Origin: Vibrio fortis
GTDB taxonomy: Bacteria; Pseudomonadota; Gammaproteobacteria; Enterobacterales; Vibrionaceae
Reading direction: 5' to 3'
Length of the DNA: 64,000 bases
Assembly (NCBI RefSeq): GCF_000695685.1
Contig: NZ_JFFR01000025.1
Coordinates: forward strand, 393,172 to 457,171
In this document: one piece after another, positions 36,122 through 43,304 of the stretch
How positions within the stretch are numbered: the first letter of the stretch is position 1
How the letters are laid out: every line of letters begins with the position of its first letter
The notes under the pieces: model-generated
Seen by the model: only the letters and a program-made list of their open reading frames with translations
Told to the model about the DNA's origin: nothing
Databases searched by the model: none
Translations under genes and position numbers: made by a program

Positions 36122-36310
36122 ATGAATCAGGGTAATATTTGTTGTTATGATACGAATATCTTTGAGAGTGGGCTAACAACGCCATTGGTGCTTATATCGA
36201 TAATTTTTTCTGTAAATCTGTTGATTTATTATGCATTTTTATGCAATTTACCAATTTGCATATTTCAACTTGAAATCGAAAGCGAACGGCTAGTGGAGTA
36301 CCGGCGTTAA
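36122..36310 (+). CDS. possible small membrane protein, 62 aa
   Basis: GGGAGG at 36108-36113 stands 8 bases before ATG 36122. One long hydrophobic helix is seen (PLVLISIIFSVNLLIYYAFL), with four cysteines in the first 50 residues. It is AT-rich, and without a known relative it could be chance. Confidence 0.35.
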   Translation: MNQGNICCYDTNIFESGLTTPLVLISIIFSVNLLIYYAFLCNLPICIFQLEIESERLVEYRR

Positions 36311-36374
36311 TCATACGAATGAATCAGAATGTTTATACGACATCCACCAAAACGTTAGCCCCTGGGAGAAATTC

Positions 36375-36779
36375 ATGGTTGTGGTAGCAAGGTTTTCTTT
36401 TCCTCATGAAGCTCATATAGCCAAAGCAAATCTAGAAAGTGCCGGAATCGAATGTTTCATTGCAGATGAGCACACCGTGAACACGCAATGGCTATACTCA
36501 AATGCCATTGGAGGTGTTCGTTTAATGGTTGCAGGAGAAGATTTAGAGGAAGCGACCGAAATTCTGATGAGTGACTTTTCGGAAAGCCTTGAAAGTCATT
36601 CTCAAGATATAGGAGAAAAGCAAGATATTTGCCCTCAGTGCGGAAGTAGTGATTTATCTGCGTATACAAAGGGAAAGCGGCCAGCGTTTCTGGTTTTCAT
36701 ATTGTTAGGCTTTCCTCTGTTCTTCTATAAACAGGGTTACAAGTGTAACCAGTGTGGTGAATTCAGCGAAAAACTTTGA
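36375..36779 (+). CDS. DUF2007 domain with C-terminal zinc ribbon
   Basis: 134 residues. The N-terminal half is a DUF2007 domain (FSFPHEAHIAKANLESAGIECFIADE, then GGVRLMVAGEDLEEATEILM), a ferredoxin-like fold. The C-terminal half has two CxxC pairs (CPQCGSSD and CNQCGEF) flanking a hydrophobic stretch (FLVFILLGFPLFF), as in a zinc ribbon next to a membrane-touching segment. GGGAGAAA precedes the ATG. The function is unknown. Confidence 0.72.
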   Translation: MVVVARFSFPHEAHIAKANLESAGIECFIADEHTVNTQWLYSNAIGGVRLMVAGEDLEEATEILMSDFSESLESHSQDIGEKQDICPQCGSSDLSAYTKGKRPAFLVFILLGFPLFFYKQGYKCNQCGEFSEKL

Positions 36780-36810
36780 TTCGTGGTAGCTATTTTCAGA
36801 GGATGGTTTG

Positions 36811-37299
36811 GTGTTAAGAAAGTTACTGAGAAAGAAAAAGCAAATTGAAGAAAACGAAGTTCGAGTAGTTATTCCTGAAGAAAAATTCTTAGTTGGAGAT
36901 TGGAAGTGCGAAGGCCTGCCTTGTGTTGCTGTATTAAACTCAAATCTGAAGGATTTTGAGCCCAAAGAAATATTTAGTTGGCATTTGTCTGTAATTATTG
37001 ACTTCGACGACTTAATCGAAAATGGCCTGCCGTCGCAAGAGGAGAGAGATATAGTCGATCCGTTCTGCGATAAACTAGACGAGGAAATTAAAGCCGGAGG
37101 CAATGCTCTGTTTCTTGCTAGGGAAACTTGGAACGCAACTAGGCGCTTGGTATGGCGCGTCTATGACCCAGAAATAGCACACCAACATTTACAGTACATA
37201 GTCGAACATCACCGTAATCCACGTCCTTTTGATTGGCATATGGAGCAAGATATGAACTGGGAGCAGGCTAAGTGGTATTTGGATCAAGTTAAAACATAA
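36811..37299 (+). CDS. DUF695-like hypothetical protein
   Basis: 162 residues beginning at GTG 36811, 7 bases after AGAGGA. After a basic start (LRKLLRKKK) the protein shows LPCVAVLNSNLKDFE, IFSWHLSVIIDF and NGLPSQEERD, then a long helix and FLARETWNATRRLVWRVYD. This order of a strand, an NGLP turn and an aromatic strand resembles DUF695. No signal peptide is seen, and it has no clear partner nearby. Confidence 0.5.
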   Translation: MLRKLLRKKKQIEENEVRVVIPEEKFLVGDWKCEGLPCVAVLNSNLKDFEPKEIFSWHLSVIIDFDDLIENGLPSQEERDIVDPFCDKLDEEIKAGGNALFLARETWNATRRLVWRVYDPEIAHQHLQYIVEHHRNPRPFDWHMEQDMNWEQAKWYLDQVKT

Positions 37300-37360
37300 A
37301 AAGCAATTGTCTCATCTTAATTGATAGTTACATAAATCGAACAAAAGGAGGAGTTTGAGG

Positions 37361-37828
37361 TTGTATAAGATCATCATGTCAGGATTACTATGCTTAGTTT
37401 GTTCTTTAAGTGTTCAGGCTATGGAGCCCGAAGACCTGTTGAGAAATGTAGGCTTTTTTGATTTTGACTCAACAAAAAATAGATTTGTTTCCGAGAATGT
37501 AAGCGATCTAAATCGAGAGCTGACATTTAAAGAGTTAATAACACTCGTAGAGTCTTTCGATTTTGATTCCTCCAAAGTGGAAGTTGTTCAAACACTGCGA
37601 GGTCACCACGAAGAATATTCTGATTCAGAATTGTTAGAGTTGATGGAGATTTTAGATTTTGATTCGACCAAGGAAGAAATGCTAGCGGTGCTTGATGCGG
37701 AACCAGTAGAGCTCTCGGACACTACTAGCTCCAAAAAAGCCACAAATTCAGTTACAACGACAAAGAGTACAACTATTACTATTCGATGTGTAGGAATCGA
37801 TTGTAAAACGGAATACGTAAGTAAATAG
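37361..37828 (+). CDS. secreted DUF4476-like protein with three repeats
   Basis: 155 residues from TTG 37361, chosen because AGGAGGAG (37346-37353) is 7 bases upstream. A signal peptide ends at SVQAMEP. Three repeats of about 38-45 residues each carry a near-identical core: FDFDSTKNR, FDFDSSKVE and LDFDSTKEE, the pattern of DUF4476. A Thr- and Ser-rich linker and a short C-terminal piece with two cysteines (RCVGIDCK) follow. The function is unknown. Confidence 0.6.
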   Translation: MYKIIMSGLLCLVCSLSVQAMEPEDLLRNVGFFDFDSTKNRFVSENVSDLNRELTFKELITLVESFDFDSSKVEVVQTLRGHHEEYSDSELLELMEILDFDSTKEEMLAVLDAEPVELSDTTSSKKATNSVTTTKSTTITIRCVGIDCKTEYVSK

Positions 37829-37850
37829 CCTGAACTCTATTCTAAATCAA

Positions 37851-37875
37851 AGCCATTATTGTATGGCTACTTTTT
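37851..37875 (+). terminator. weak Rho-independent terminator
   Basis: 6-bp arms AGCCAT and ATGGCT, then AC and five T. Confidence 0.5.
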
Positions 37876-38004
37876 GGAATGACTTTTGTATAAGTAAGCA
37901 AAGTACTTAAGCGGTGAGCGTTTAGCAGTTGGCTTCCCCCTAAAAACTGCGGCTTATTTGTTGCTTGAGGGTAAACGTTTTATTCCATTGCCAAGAGCGT
38001 TCGC

Positions 38005-38027
38005 CACACTTAATCAGGTGTGTTTTT
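38005..38027 (+). terminator. terminator-like hairpin
   Basis: 5-bp arms CACAC (38005-38009) and GTGTG (38018-38022) followed at once by five T. It is too far from the preceding gene to be its main terminator. Confidence 0.4.
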
Positions 38028-38132
38028 GGTGAAATTCATTAGATCAGAATGAGCGATGTGCGTCTACTCATTGTTTATATAGAAATTATGAGGGGATTCG
38101 TAAGAACAGGGCGATAACTTCAAAGGAATTCA

Positions 38133-38489
38133 ATGTCTAAATCAATCGCAGAATATAAGCTTTTTATTGATGATATGGTGTCATTGAGTGAAAGTGCAGC
38201 TTCTGGTTGGGTAACGGGGAAAGGCTTTCCCAAAGTTACAGGTAACGAAGCCAAAAATGAATTACTTGAGGCTCTTACAGAAAATCAGAAAGTTGTCTTG
38301 GCTGAAATCATTGATACAGCAAAGGCATCAGGAGTTCACGATGCCTTGTCTTATTTAAATGAACAACAAACAAGTAACCAGCTAAGAATCATAAAAGGTG
38401 GCACAGAGCTTCCAATAGAACCATTCGGTACAGAAATGAACTTTGACTTTGTTGCTAGAAGTGAAGGTGATGATTGGCCAAAGTTATAA
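38133..38489 (+). CDS. DUF6547-like hypothetical protein
   Basis: 118 residues, soluble. MSKSIAEYKLFIDDMVSL opens it, then WVTGKGFPKVTGNEAKNELL, LTENQKVVLAEIIDTAKASG, VHDALSYLNE, and at the end ELPIEPFGTEMNFDFVAR then GDDWPKL. The last pattern (ELPxxPFGTEMxxDFVxRxxGxxWP) fits a family I know as DUF6547. AAAGGAATTC precedes the ATG. The stop TAA lies inside the first base pairs of an attC-like site, as expected for an integron cassette. Confidence 0.55.
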   Translation: MSKSIAEYKLFIDDMVSLSESAASGWVTGKGFPKVTGNEAKNELLEALTENQKVVLAEIIDTAKASGVHDALSYLNEQQTSNQLRIIKGGTELPIEPFGTEMNFDFVARSEGDDWPKL

Positions 38490-38588
38490 CAAAGCAATCA
38501 AGGTGACCTGTTACACTCGGTGGTTTTGGTATGGAGTTCAGTGTGCTTTGCTAGTTCGGTGTGGGGCACCTTATCGCAGGCGTTATGT
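38484..38588 (+). repeat. degenerate integron attC-like site
   Basis: TTATAAC (38484-38490) at the left end and GCGTTATG (38580-38587) at the right recall the outer cores, and AAGGTG (38500-38505) pairs with CACCTT (38567-38572) as inner boxes. It overlaps the stop codon of one small gene and lies 21 bases before the next. Confidence 0.45.
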
Positions 38589-38608
38589 GACTATTAGGAA
38601 AATCGAGA

Positions 38609-39031
38609 ATGAAAGTTGATTATGAGTATTTGAAGCAACTCTTAGAAGCATTTGAGGAAGTTCCTAAACCTTTCCCCCTTATCAGTGAAATCTCCAAAAT
38701 TTCTAGCTCAGTGAATAATCAATTTGCTTTTCACATGGGGATTTTGCATGACCAAGTTTTTATCCAATATCTTTTTAGTAATGGTCGATCACCTTTTACT
38801 CCTGATTACGATGATATTGATGACTTTTCATGGTGTGACTGTAACGTACGTTTAACAGCGCAAGGGCATGACTTTTTGGCTGCACTACGTCAAAAGAATA
38901 TTTGGAAAGCTGTAAAAGAAGACCTCAAGGAAAATTCCATAGAGACAGTATGGAAGGTAGCTCAAGCAATGGCTACAAAACTCGCAACATCAAAGCTCGA
39001 AAAGTACTTGGATGCTACAGATGTAAAATAG
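38609..39031 (+). CDS. DUF2513-like protein
   Basis: 140 residues. MKVDYEYLKQLLEAFEEVPKP opens the protein, and VRLTAQGHDFLAALRQKNIWKAVKEDLKEN then VAQAMATKLAT is the family core, in which RLTxxGHDFLxAxRxxxxWxxVK is diagnostic. DUF2513 proteins resemble small winged-helix proteins and are common in phages and integron cassettes. A strong attC-like site begins right after the stop codon. Confidence 0.75.
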   Translation: MKVDYEYLKQLLEAFEEVPKPFPLISEISKISSSVNNQFAFHMGILHDQVFIQYLFSNGRSPFTPDYDDIDDFSWCDCNVRLTAQGHDFLAALRQKNIWKAVKEDLKENSIETVWKVAQAMATKLATSKLEKYLDATDVK

Positions 39032-39033
39032 CC

Positions 39034-39154
39034 ATACAACTGTTCAAGAGGGATTCGCAACGCCTGGTATTCTCACTATGCGTTGGTTTTGGTGGTTAAG
39101 GTGGTTGCGGCGGCATTAGTATTGCGTTGCTCATACTGTAAAAGGGCGTTAAGG
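39034..39154 (+). repeat. integron attC site, VPR/VCR-like
   Basis: The inner boxes GCAACGC (39057-39063) and GCGTTGC (39124-39130) are perfect inverted repeats. The outer ends are ACAAC (39036-39040) and GCGTTAAG (39147-39153 region). The interior TTCAAGAGGGATTCGCAACG and the GGTGGTTAAGGTGG middle closely recall the V. parahaemolyticus and V. cholerae repeat family as I remember it. It is about 120 bases long, the usual size, and lies between two small genes in the same direction. Confidence 0.75.
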
Positions 39155-39171
39155 CGCTAAAGGAGTACAGA

Positions 39172-39939
39172 GTGAAAATTGGTATTGTTCAGATGCAAAT
39201 GAGATGGACTGTTGCACAAAACCTTACGACGATATCTGGGTATATTAAAAGGCTAGATGTACTAGATGTCCTAATTTTCCCTGAACTTGCATTAAGTGGC
39301 TTTCATAGAAATATAAAAGCTGAGTCTAAAGAGATCTTAATTGAAAATGCCATAGTTGAACTACAAAATTTAGCGAAAAGGTATCGAACAAATCTGTTTT
39401 TTGGTGCACCTAAAGTAGTTGGCTCAAATGTGTTTAATAGTTATTTTTGCATCAATAAAACAGGTGAGGTCATCGCACAATGGGATAAGGCTGGATTAAC
39501 TGAAAGTGAATCCCAGTTTTTTGCTGAAGGTAGCAATAGATACGTGTTGGATCTTGATGGCACTCGCTGTACCACGGTAATTTGTAGAGAAGTCGAGGAT
39601 ACAGATTGGTTTATCTCTCAAGTTCGTTCCTGCTCTCCAGAAATAATAGTTTGGCCTAGCTATATCAGTCAAAGCTGCAATGAAGATACCGTAACGGGCT
39701 ATTATTCAATGGCTTCTGAAATAGCTAAGGAACTCGATGCATTTGTTCTACAGTGTAATTGGCCACAAGCGCTTAACGATCAGAACATTCGTGGATTAGG
39801 AGGTAGCCGTATATTTGGAACCGATGGTCAATGTCTTTTGTCCATGCCTGTAGATCAAATTGCGATAAGTATCTTGGAGTTTTCTAAGGGGGCGTTGAGG
39901 TCAGTTGAGACTATGAGCTCACTAGAATCCGCTTTATAA
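39172..39939 (+). CDS. nitrilase-superfamily carbon-nitrogen hydrolase
   Basis: 255 residues from GTG 39172 with AAGGAG upstream. The catalytic triad is visible: E38 in FPELALSG, K106 in QWDKAGL and C138 in TTVICRE. The regions around Lys and Cys differ from the usual YRKxHL and CYDxRFP, so it is a divergent member. It would hydrolyse an amide or nitrile bond; the substrate is unknown. The attC site directly upstream suggests it was brought in as a gene cassette. TTATAAC at its stop codon again recalls an attC edge, but the rest of that site is not seen. Confidence 0.8.
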   Translation: MKIGIVQMQMRWTVAQNLTTISGYIKRLDVLDVLIFPELALSGFHRNIKAESKEILIENAIVELQNLAKRYRTNLFFGAPKVVGSNVFNSYFCINKTGEVIAQWDKAGLTESESQFFAEGSNRYVLDLDGTRCTTVICREVEDTDWFISQVRSCSPEIIVWPSYISQSCNEDTVTGYYSMASEIAKELDAFVLQCNWPQALNDQNIRGLGGSRIFGTDGQCLLSMPVDQIAISILEFSKGALRSVETMSSLESAL

Positions 39940-39995
39940 CAAGTATTTATGGCGCCGTGTTCTATCCTAAAAAGTAACGCTTTATGGAGGTCAGC

Positions 39996-40322
39996 ATGAA
40001 TATCAAAGAGTCTGATTGGAAAATCTTTTGTGAGATAAAGAGGGAAGCGGCGCAGGTGTTTTGTACTCGACAGCTAGATGAAGCCATCAAAACGATTACT
40101 GATGAGTCTGAGCCTGTAGGTGAAAGGTTCAACTTTATGTGCCAGCACTCCAAAGAATCTCAAAAGAAAATGAAGTTTATTTTTGATGGTCACTCTCGAA
40201 GCCGTGCATTTATTCAACTTATGCAAATGTGTGAGGACGGTTTGGTTGCACCAGAACAATTTGAACGCTTTTCAGAGGAAATCAAAAAAGACATTTCAAG
40301 CATTCTAGAAAGAAGAGCTTAA
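39996..40322 (+). CDS. hypothetical helical protein, 109 aa
   Basis: ATG 39996 follows GGAGGTCAGC at a normal distance; an in-frame ATG at 39984 overlaps that site. The protein is charged and helical (IKESDWKIFCEIKREAAQVF, MCEDGLVAPEQFERFSEEIK), without signal peptide or membrane segment. It is the last cassette-like gene before core sequence resumes. The family is not recognised. Confidence 0.6.
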   Translation: MNIKESDWKIFCEIKREAAQVFCTRQLDEAIKTITDESEPVGERFNFMCQHSKESQKKMKFIFDGHSRSRAFIQLMQMCEDGLVAPEQFERFSEEIKKDISSILERRA

Positions 40323-40507
40323 GAAGATAACTAGGCTACTTTCTTTTGGTAGAACCACTATATCTCTCTGTCAATGCACAGTAATCTGCTGAGGTAAACA
40401 GCGACAACCATCTCAACACTCCCCTCTATCTATTTACTAATTTTGATCTCTTCCAAAACAGTGTTATCTAGAGTGTACTCATTCAGTGTATTGCGCGAGA
40501 TTTACGA

Positions 40508-40529
40508 CGTTTTTGAGGGCTCAAAAACG
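40508..40529. repeat. perfect 10-bp inverted repeat
   Basis: CGTTTTTGAG (40508-40517) and CTCAAAAACG (40520-40529) with a 2-base centre. It sits 2 bases from the next hairpin. Confidence 0.7.
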
Positions 40530-40531
40530 GT

Positions 40532-40562
40532 GAAACCCCGATGTTGGTAGCATCGGGGTTTC
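40532..40562 (-). terminator. Terminator of rplY
   Basis: Perfect 12-bp arms GAAACCCCGATG (40532-40543) and CATCGGGGTTTC (40551-40562). On the reverse strand it is followed by ACCG and five T, consistent with ending rplY. Confidence 0.7.
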
Positions 40563-40647
40563 GAATTTTTAGATTTATCGATTGGTAAGGTCGATTTATC
40601 TTTTATGCAAAAGGTTGGATTTATCCAACTAATTCCTTGGTAGGGAA

Positions 40648-40926
40648 TTAGATGCGGATGAAGTCCATGTGCTCAACTTTTGGCTTGTAAGCGTGACGTT
40701 GAACGTCTTGTGGCTTAACCTTAACTTCTGCGCCGTCGATCACTAGAGTGATTGCTTCGTAGAATTCAGGCTTGTCCATTTGGTTGATTACTTCGTCGTG
40801 TGCTAGCGCGATAGAAACTGGCGCTGCTTCACCACCGTAAACAACTGCTGGGAATTGTCCAGCGTGACGTAGGCGGCGGCTCGCACCTTTACCTAGTTCA
40901 GTACGTACTACTGCTTCGAATTTCAT
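40648..40926 (-). CDS. rplY: 50S ribosomal protein L25
   Basis: 92 residues, the short single-domain form of L25, which binds 5S rRNA. Typical segments are [40 protein letters not shown] and the closing [23 protein letters not shown] precedes ATG 40926. It is a single gene with a 5' leader that contains a hairpin and a terminator downstream. Confidence 0.95.
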   Translation of the reverse strand: MKFEAVVRTELGKGASRRLRHAGQFPAVVYGGEAAPVSIALAHDEVINQMDKPEFYEAITLVIDGAEVKVKPQDVQRHAYKPKVEHMDFIRI

Positions 40927-41295
40927 AGTTTTACTCTCAAATTAGTAAAAATTAAGTTCACACCTCAATGCGACCTTGAGTGTGTGGTAATGCTCAACAT
41001 AAACAAGTTCATGTTTGAGCGAGCGCGGATACTAACACTCTATTCTTGATTGAGCAAGCAAGATCCCCACTTGGAAATAAAATAAACGAGCAAATTGGTG
41101 CGTTTGTAGAGAAAACCACCGGAAGTGCTCGTTTTTGCCATTTTATCTGTTTTCTGCACTGTCACCAAATCCATTTTAACCTTCATCAAATCATCACGTT
41201 AATGAACGGAATATGAATGCCAAACTAAGGATTGGTTAAGGCGTACCTAGTTAATCTTATTGCAACTTAAACAGCAGAACGTAACAGGTGGATTT
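40927..41295. other. divergent spacer rplY / glycosyltransferase
   Basis: Holds the rplY leader with an imperfect hairpin (CACACCTCAA 40959-40968 with TTGAGTGTGTG 40976-40986) and, on the other side, the presumed promoter of the glycosyltransferase gene. No gene was seen. The hairpin could affect rplY expression, but no known L25 control element is recognised. Confidence 0.45.
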
Positions 41296-42024
41296 ATGGA
41301 ACCGATCAGCATTGTGGTTATCACGTTAAATGAAGAGAAGCGCATTGGGCGTCTAATGGAAGAACTGAGTGTTCAGACACACCAAGAGTTTGAAGTTATC
41401 GTTGTTGATTCAAATAGTGACGATAAAACCCGAGAGGTAGCACAAGCGTATGAGAGTGCGTTGCCTTCGCTCACTGTACATCATATGCAAGAGCGAGGCG
41501 TGAGTTTAGGTCGTAATACCGGCGCTTCGCTAGCGAAATACAATCGCATTCTTTTCTTAGATGCCGATGTAGCGCTTCCAAGAAACTTCTTAGCTAAAGC
41601 TTTGTATGAACTAGATGAGCGTAAGCTTGAAGTGGCTGGCGTTTACATGAGCTCTAAAGGTTTACCTTTAGTACACAAGTTTGGATACGGCTTATTTAAC
41701 GTTGGGTTGTTTGCAACTCAGTTCTTCTTCCCGACTGCAGTAGGTGCTTGTATTTTCTCTACCAAACGCGCACATCAAGAAATCGGTGGTTTCGATGAAG
41801 AGATCGTACTGTGCGAAGACTGTGACTACGTTAAGAGAGCCAGCAAAACATGGCGTTTCCGCTTCCTCAATATGACATTTGGTTTTGACCCAAGACGTTT
41901 AGACCAAGATGGCGTTGTTGAAACAGGCATGACTTACCTTAAGGCGAACGTGCGTCGATTCTTCAAAGGCGAAATGCGTAACAACGAAATGAACTACCAG
42001 TTCGGCCACTACAGAGAGCAATAA
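41296..42024 (+). CDS. family 2 glycosyltransferase
   Basis: 242 residues of GT-A type. PISIVVITLNEEKRIGRLME starts the nucleotide-binding fold, VVDSNSDDKT holds the first conserved aspartate, and FLDADVALP is the DxD-type metal and sugar-nucleotide motif. The C-terminal helices include a hydrophobic stretch (FGYGLFNVGLFATQFFFP) that may touch the membrane. AGGTGGATTT precedes ATG 41296; an earlier in-frame start at 41260 lacks a site. Donor and acceptor are unknown. It lies 16 bases before the DedA-LssY gene, so the two probably form an operon. Confidence 0.88.
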   Translation: MEPISIVVITLNEEKRIGRLMEELSVQTHQEFEVIVVDSNSDDKTREVAQAYESALPSLTVHHMQERGVSLGRNTGASLAKYNRILFLDADVALPRNFLAKALYELDERKLEVAGVYMSSKGLPLVHKFGYGLFNVGLFATQFFFPTAVGACIFSTKRAHQEIGGFDEEIVLCEDCDYVKRASKTWRFRFLNMTFGFDPRRLDQDGVVETGMTYLKANVRRFFKGEMRNNEMNYQFGHYREQ

Positions 42025-42040
42025 TTAGAAAGGTATCGCT

Positions 42041-43297
42041 ATGTTTGAGGGACTAGGACTGTTTCTAGGCGCACTAGGTGATGCACTGATCGGCCCCAAC
42101 CTTTTTGTACCGGGGGAGCCGTTTTTCATTGCCGCAGGGTATCAAGCTTATTCTGGCGTATGGTCGGCCTTGGTATGGGTAATGTTGGGCGGCTTTATCG
42201 GTGATCAACTTAGCTACTTCATTGGCTCGAAATGGGGTTTTCAGGCACAGAGAAAGTTGATGGCTTATCGACCTAAAACAAGGCGACTGATAGCACGCTG
42301 TCGATACCTTATCGCCAGAAAGGGAACTTACATAATTCTGTTTGCACGCTTGCTTGGCCCCATAGCTTGGGTTGTGCCGGTTATCGCTGGAGCGCACCGA
42401 GTCTCTTGGCATAAGTTTTCATTGCTGGCGACCATTGGTCTGATACTGGGTGGTGGTCAGTTTATCTTTTGGGGAGCACTACTGGCTCATGGCCTAGAGC
42501 ATTTCCCGATGTTGCAAGGGGTTCAAACCTTTATCGCAGAGCACCAGAGCTTATTGATTGGTTTGTTTGTCGTCGGTGTGTTTGCCATTATTGCTCGTCG
42601 TCTTAAGTGGCGAAAAGTGATGCTTAAATCGAGTGCGCTGCTGGTGGCTTGGGTGCTTTACGCAAATTATGCCCATTTCTTCTGGAAGGCTGATGACTTT
42701 AATACGCAACCTTCAGAGTTAGCGGCGCAGTCAATACATTTAGATGCGGTGACATACAAGGCGTTTCCGGGGAAGTCTTCTTTCTATGACGCACAAGCAA
42801 TCAACGTTATGTATATCGGTGAGAGTCCGCGAGAACTGATGAGAGAGCTTGGTTGGATAGAGAATCAAACCTTCTCTCGCAATGAGATTGAATGGGCGGG
42901 TTATCTAACACTGCTAAAAGAAAATACGCCGCCCGTTTCCGACTTGTATTGGCGAGGTGAGCCACAAGATATGGCATTTCAGCTACCTGGTAATCTGATG
43001 AAACGCAGCCATATTAGATGGTGGCGAGCGGGATTGGATCCAGTGACCCAACAGACCAAGTGGCTAGGTGCGATCAGTTATGACAACGGCTTAAAGCTAA
43101 CGCCATACTCAGGCATTGTGACGATTTTGCATAACATTGATCCGAACGTTGATGCAGAGCGTGATAGCTTAGAGCTGCAGGTGAAACAAAACCTTCCTCA
43201 GATATCGATAGAACAACAGCCCTTAGCGAGAGCCGAGGTTCTAAACGATGACCATGATTACTTTACCGACGGCAATATCTTGGTGATAGGAGGGTAA
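42041..43297 (+). CDS. DedA/VTT membrane protein fused to LssY-C domain
   Basis: 418 residues. The N-terminal 190 are a DedA-family (VTT) membrane domain, with VPGEPFFIAAGYQAYSG, GDQLSYFIG and FARLLGPIAWVVPVIAGA as family marks. The DedA fold is linked to lipid-carrier or polyprenyl-phosphate transport. The C-terminal 200 are an LssY-C-like domain: NVMYIGESPRELMRELGW, then GRxxDxxFQ-like WRGEPQDMAFQLP and HIRWWRAG. The fusion plus a neighbouring glycosyltransferase suggests work on lipid-linked sugars or the cell envelope. It ends 7 bases from the convergent TPR gene without a terminator. Confidence 0.8.
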   Translation: MFEGLGLFLGALGDALIGPNLFVPGEPFFIAAGYQAYSGVWSALVWVMLGGFIGDQLSYFIGSKWGFQAQRKLMAYRPKTRRLIARCRYLIARKGTYIILFARLLGPIAWVVPVIAGAHRVSWHKFSLLATIGLILGGGQFIFWGALLAHGLEHFPMLQGVQTFIAEHQSLLIGLFVVGVFAIIARRLKWRKVMLKSSALLVAWVLYANYAHFFWKADDFNTQPSELAAQSIHLDAVTYKAFPGKSSFYDAQAINVMYIGESPRELMRELGWIENQTFSRNEIEWAGYLTLLKENTPPVSDLYWRGEPQDMAFQLPGNLMKRSHIRWWRAGLDPVTQQTKWLGAISYDNGLKLTPYSGIVTILHNIDPNVDAERDSLELQVKQNLPQISIEQQPLARAEVLNDDHDYFTDGNILVIGG

Positions 43298-43304
43298 CGC
43301 CTGA

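Larger units (their letters stand above)
37829..38132. other. gene-free spacer with two hairpins
   Basis: AGCCAT/ATGGCT (37851-37868) followed by TTTTT ends the DUF4476-like gene. CACAC/GTGTG (38005-38022) followed by TTTTT is a second terminator-like hairpin. GCAGTT/AACTGC at about 37926-37951 is a third inverted repeat of unknown meaning. A GGGCGATAAC near 38107 recalls an attC end but is weak. Confidence 0.5.
40323..40647. other. gene-free spacer, boundary of the accessory region
   Basis: AT-rich sequence after the last cassette-like gene, then two neighbouring hairpins at 40508-40529 and 40532-40562 next to rplY. No further attC site is seen here. Confidence 0.6.

Noticed and set aside
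39934..39990. attC at the end of the nitrilase gene
   Set aside because: TTATAAC overlaps the stop as expected, but the rest is too short and no inner boxes pair; at best a deleted remnant.
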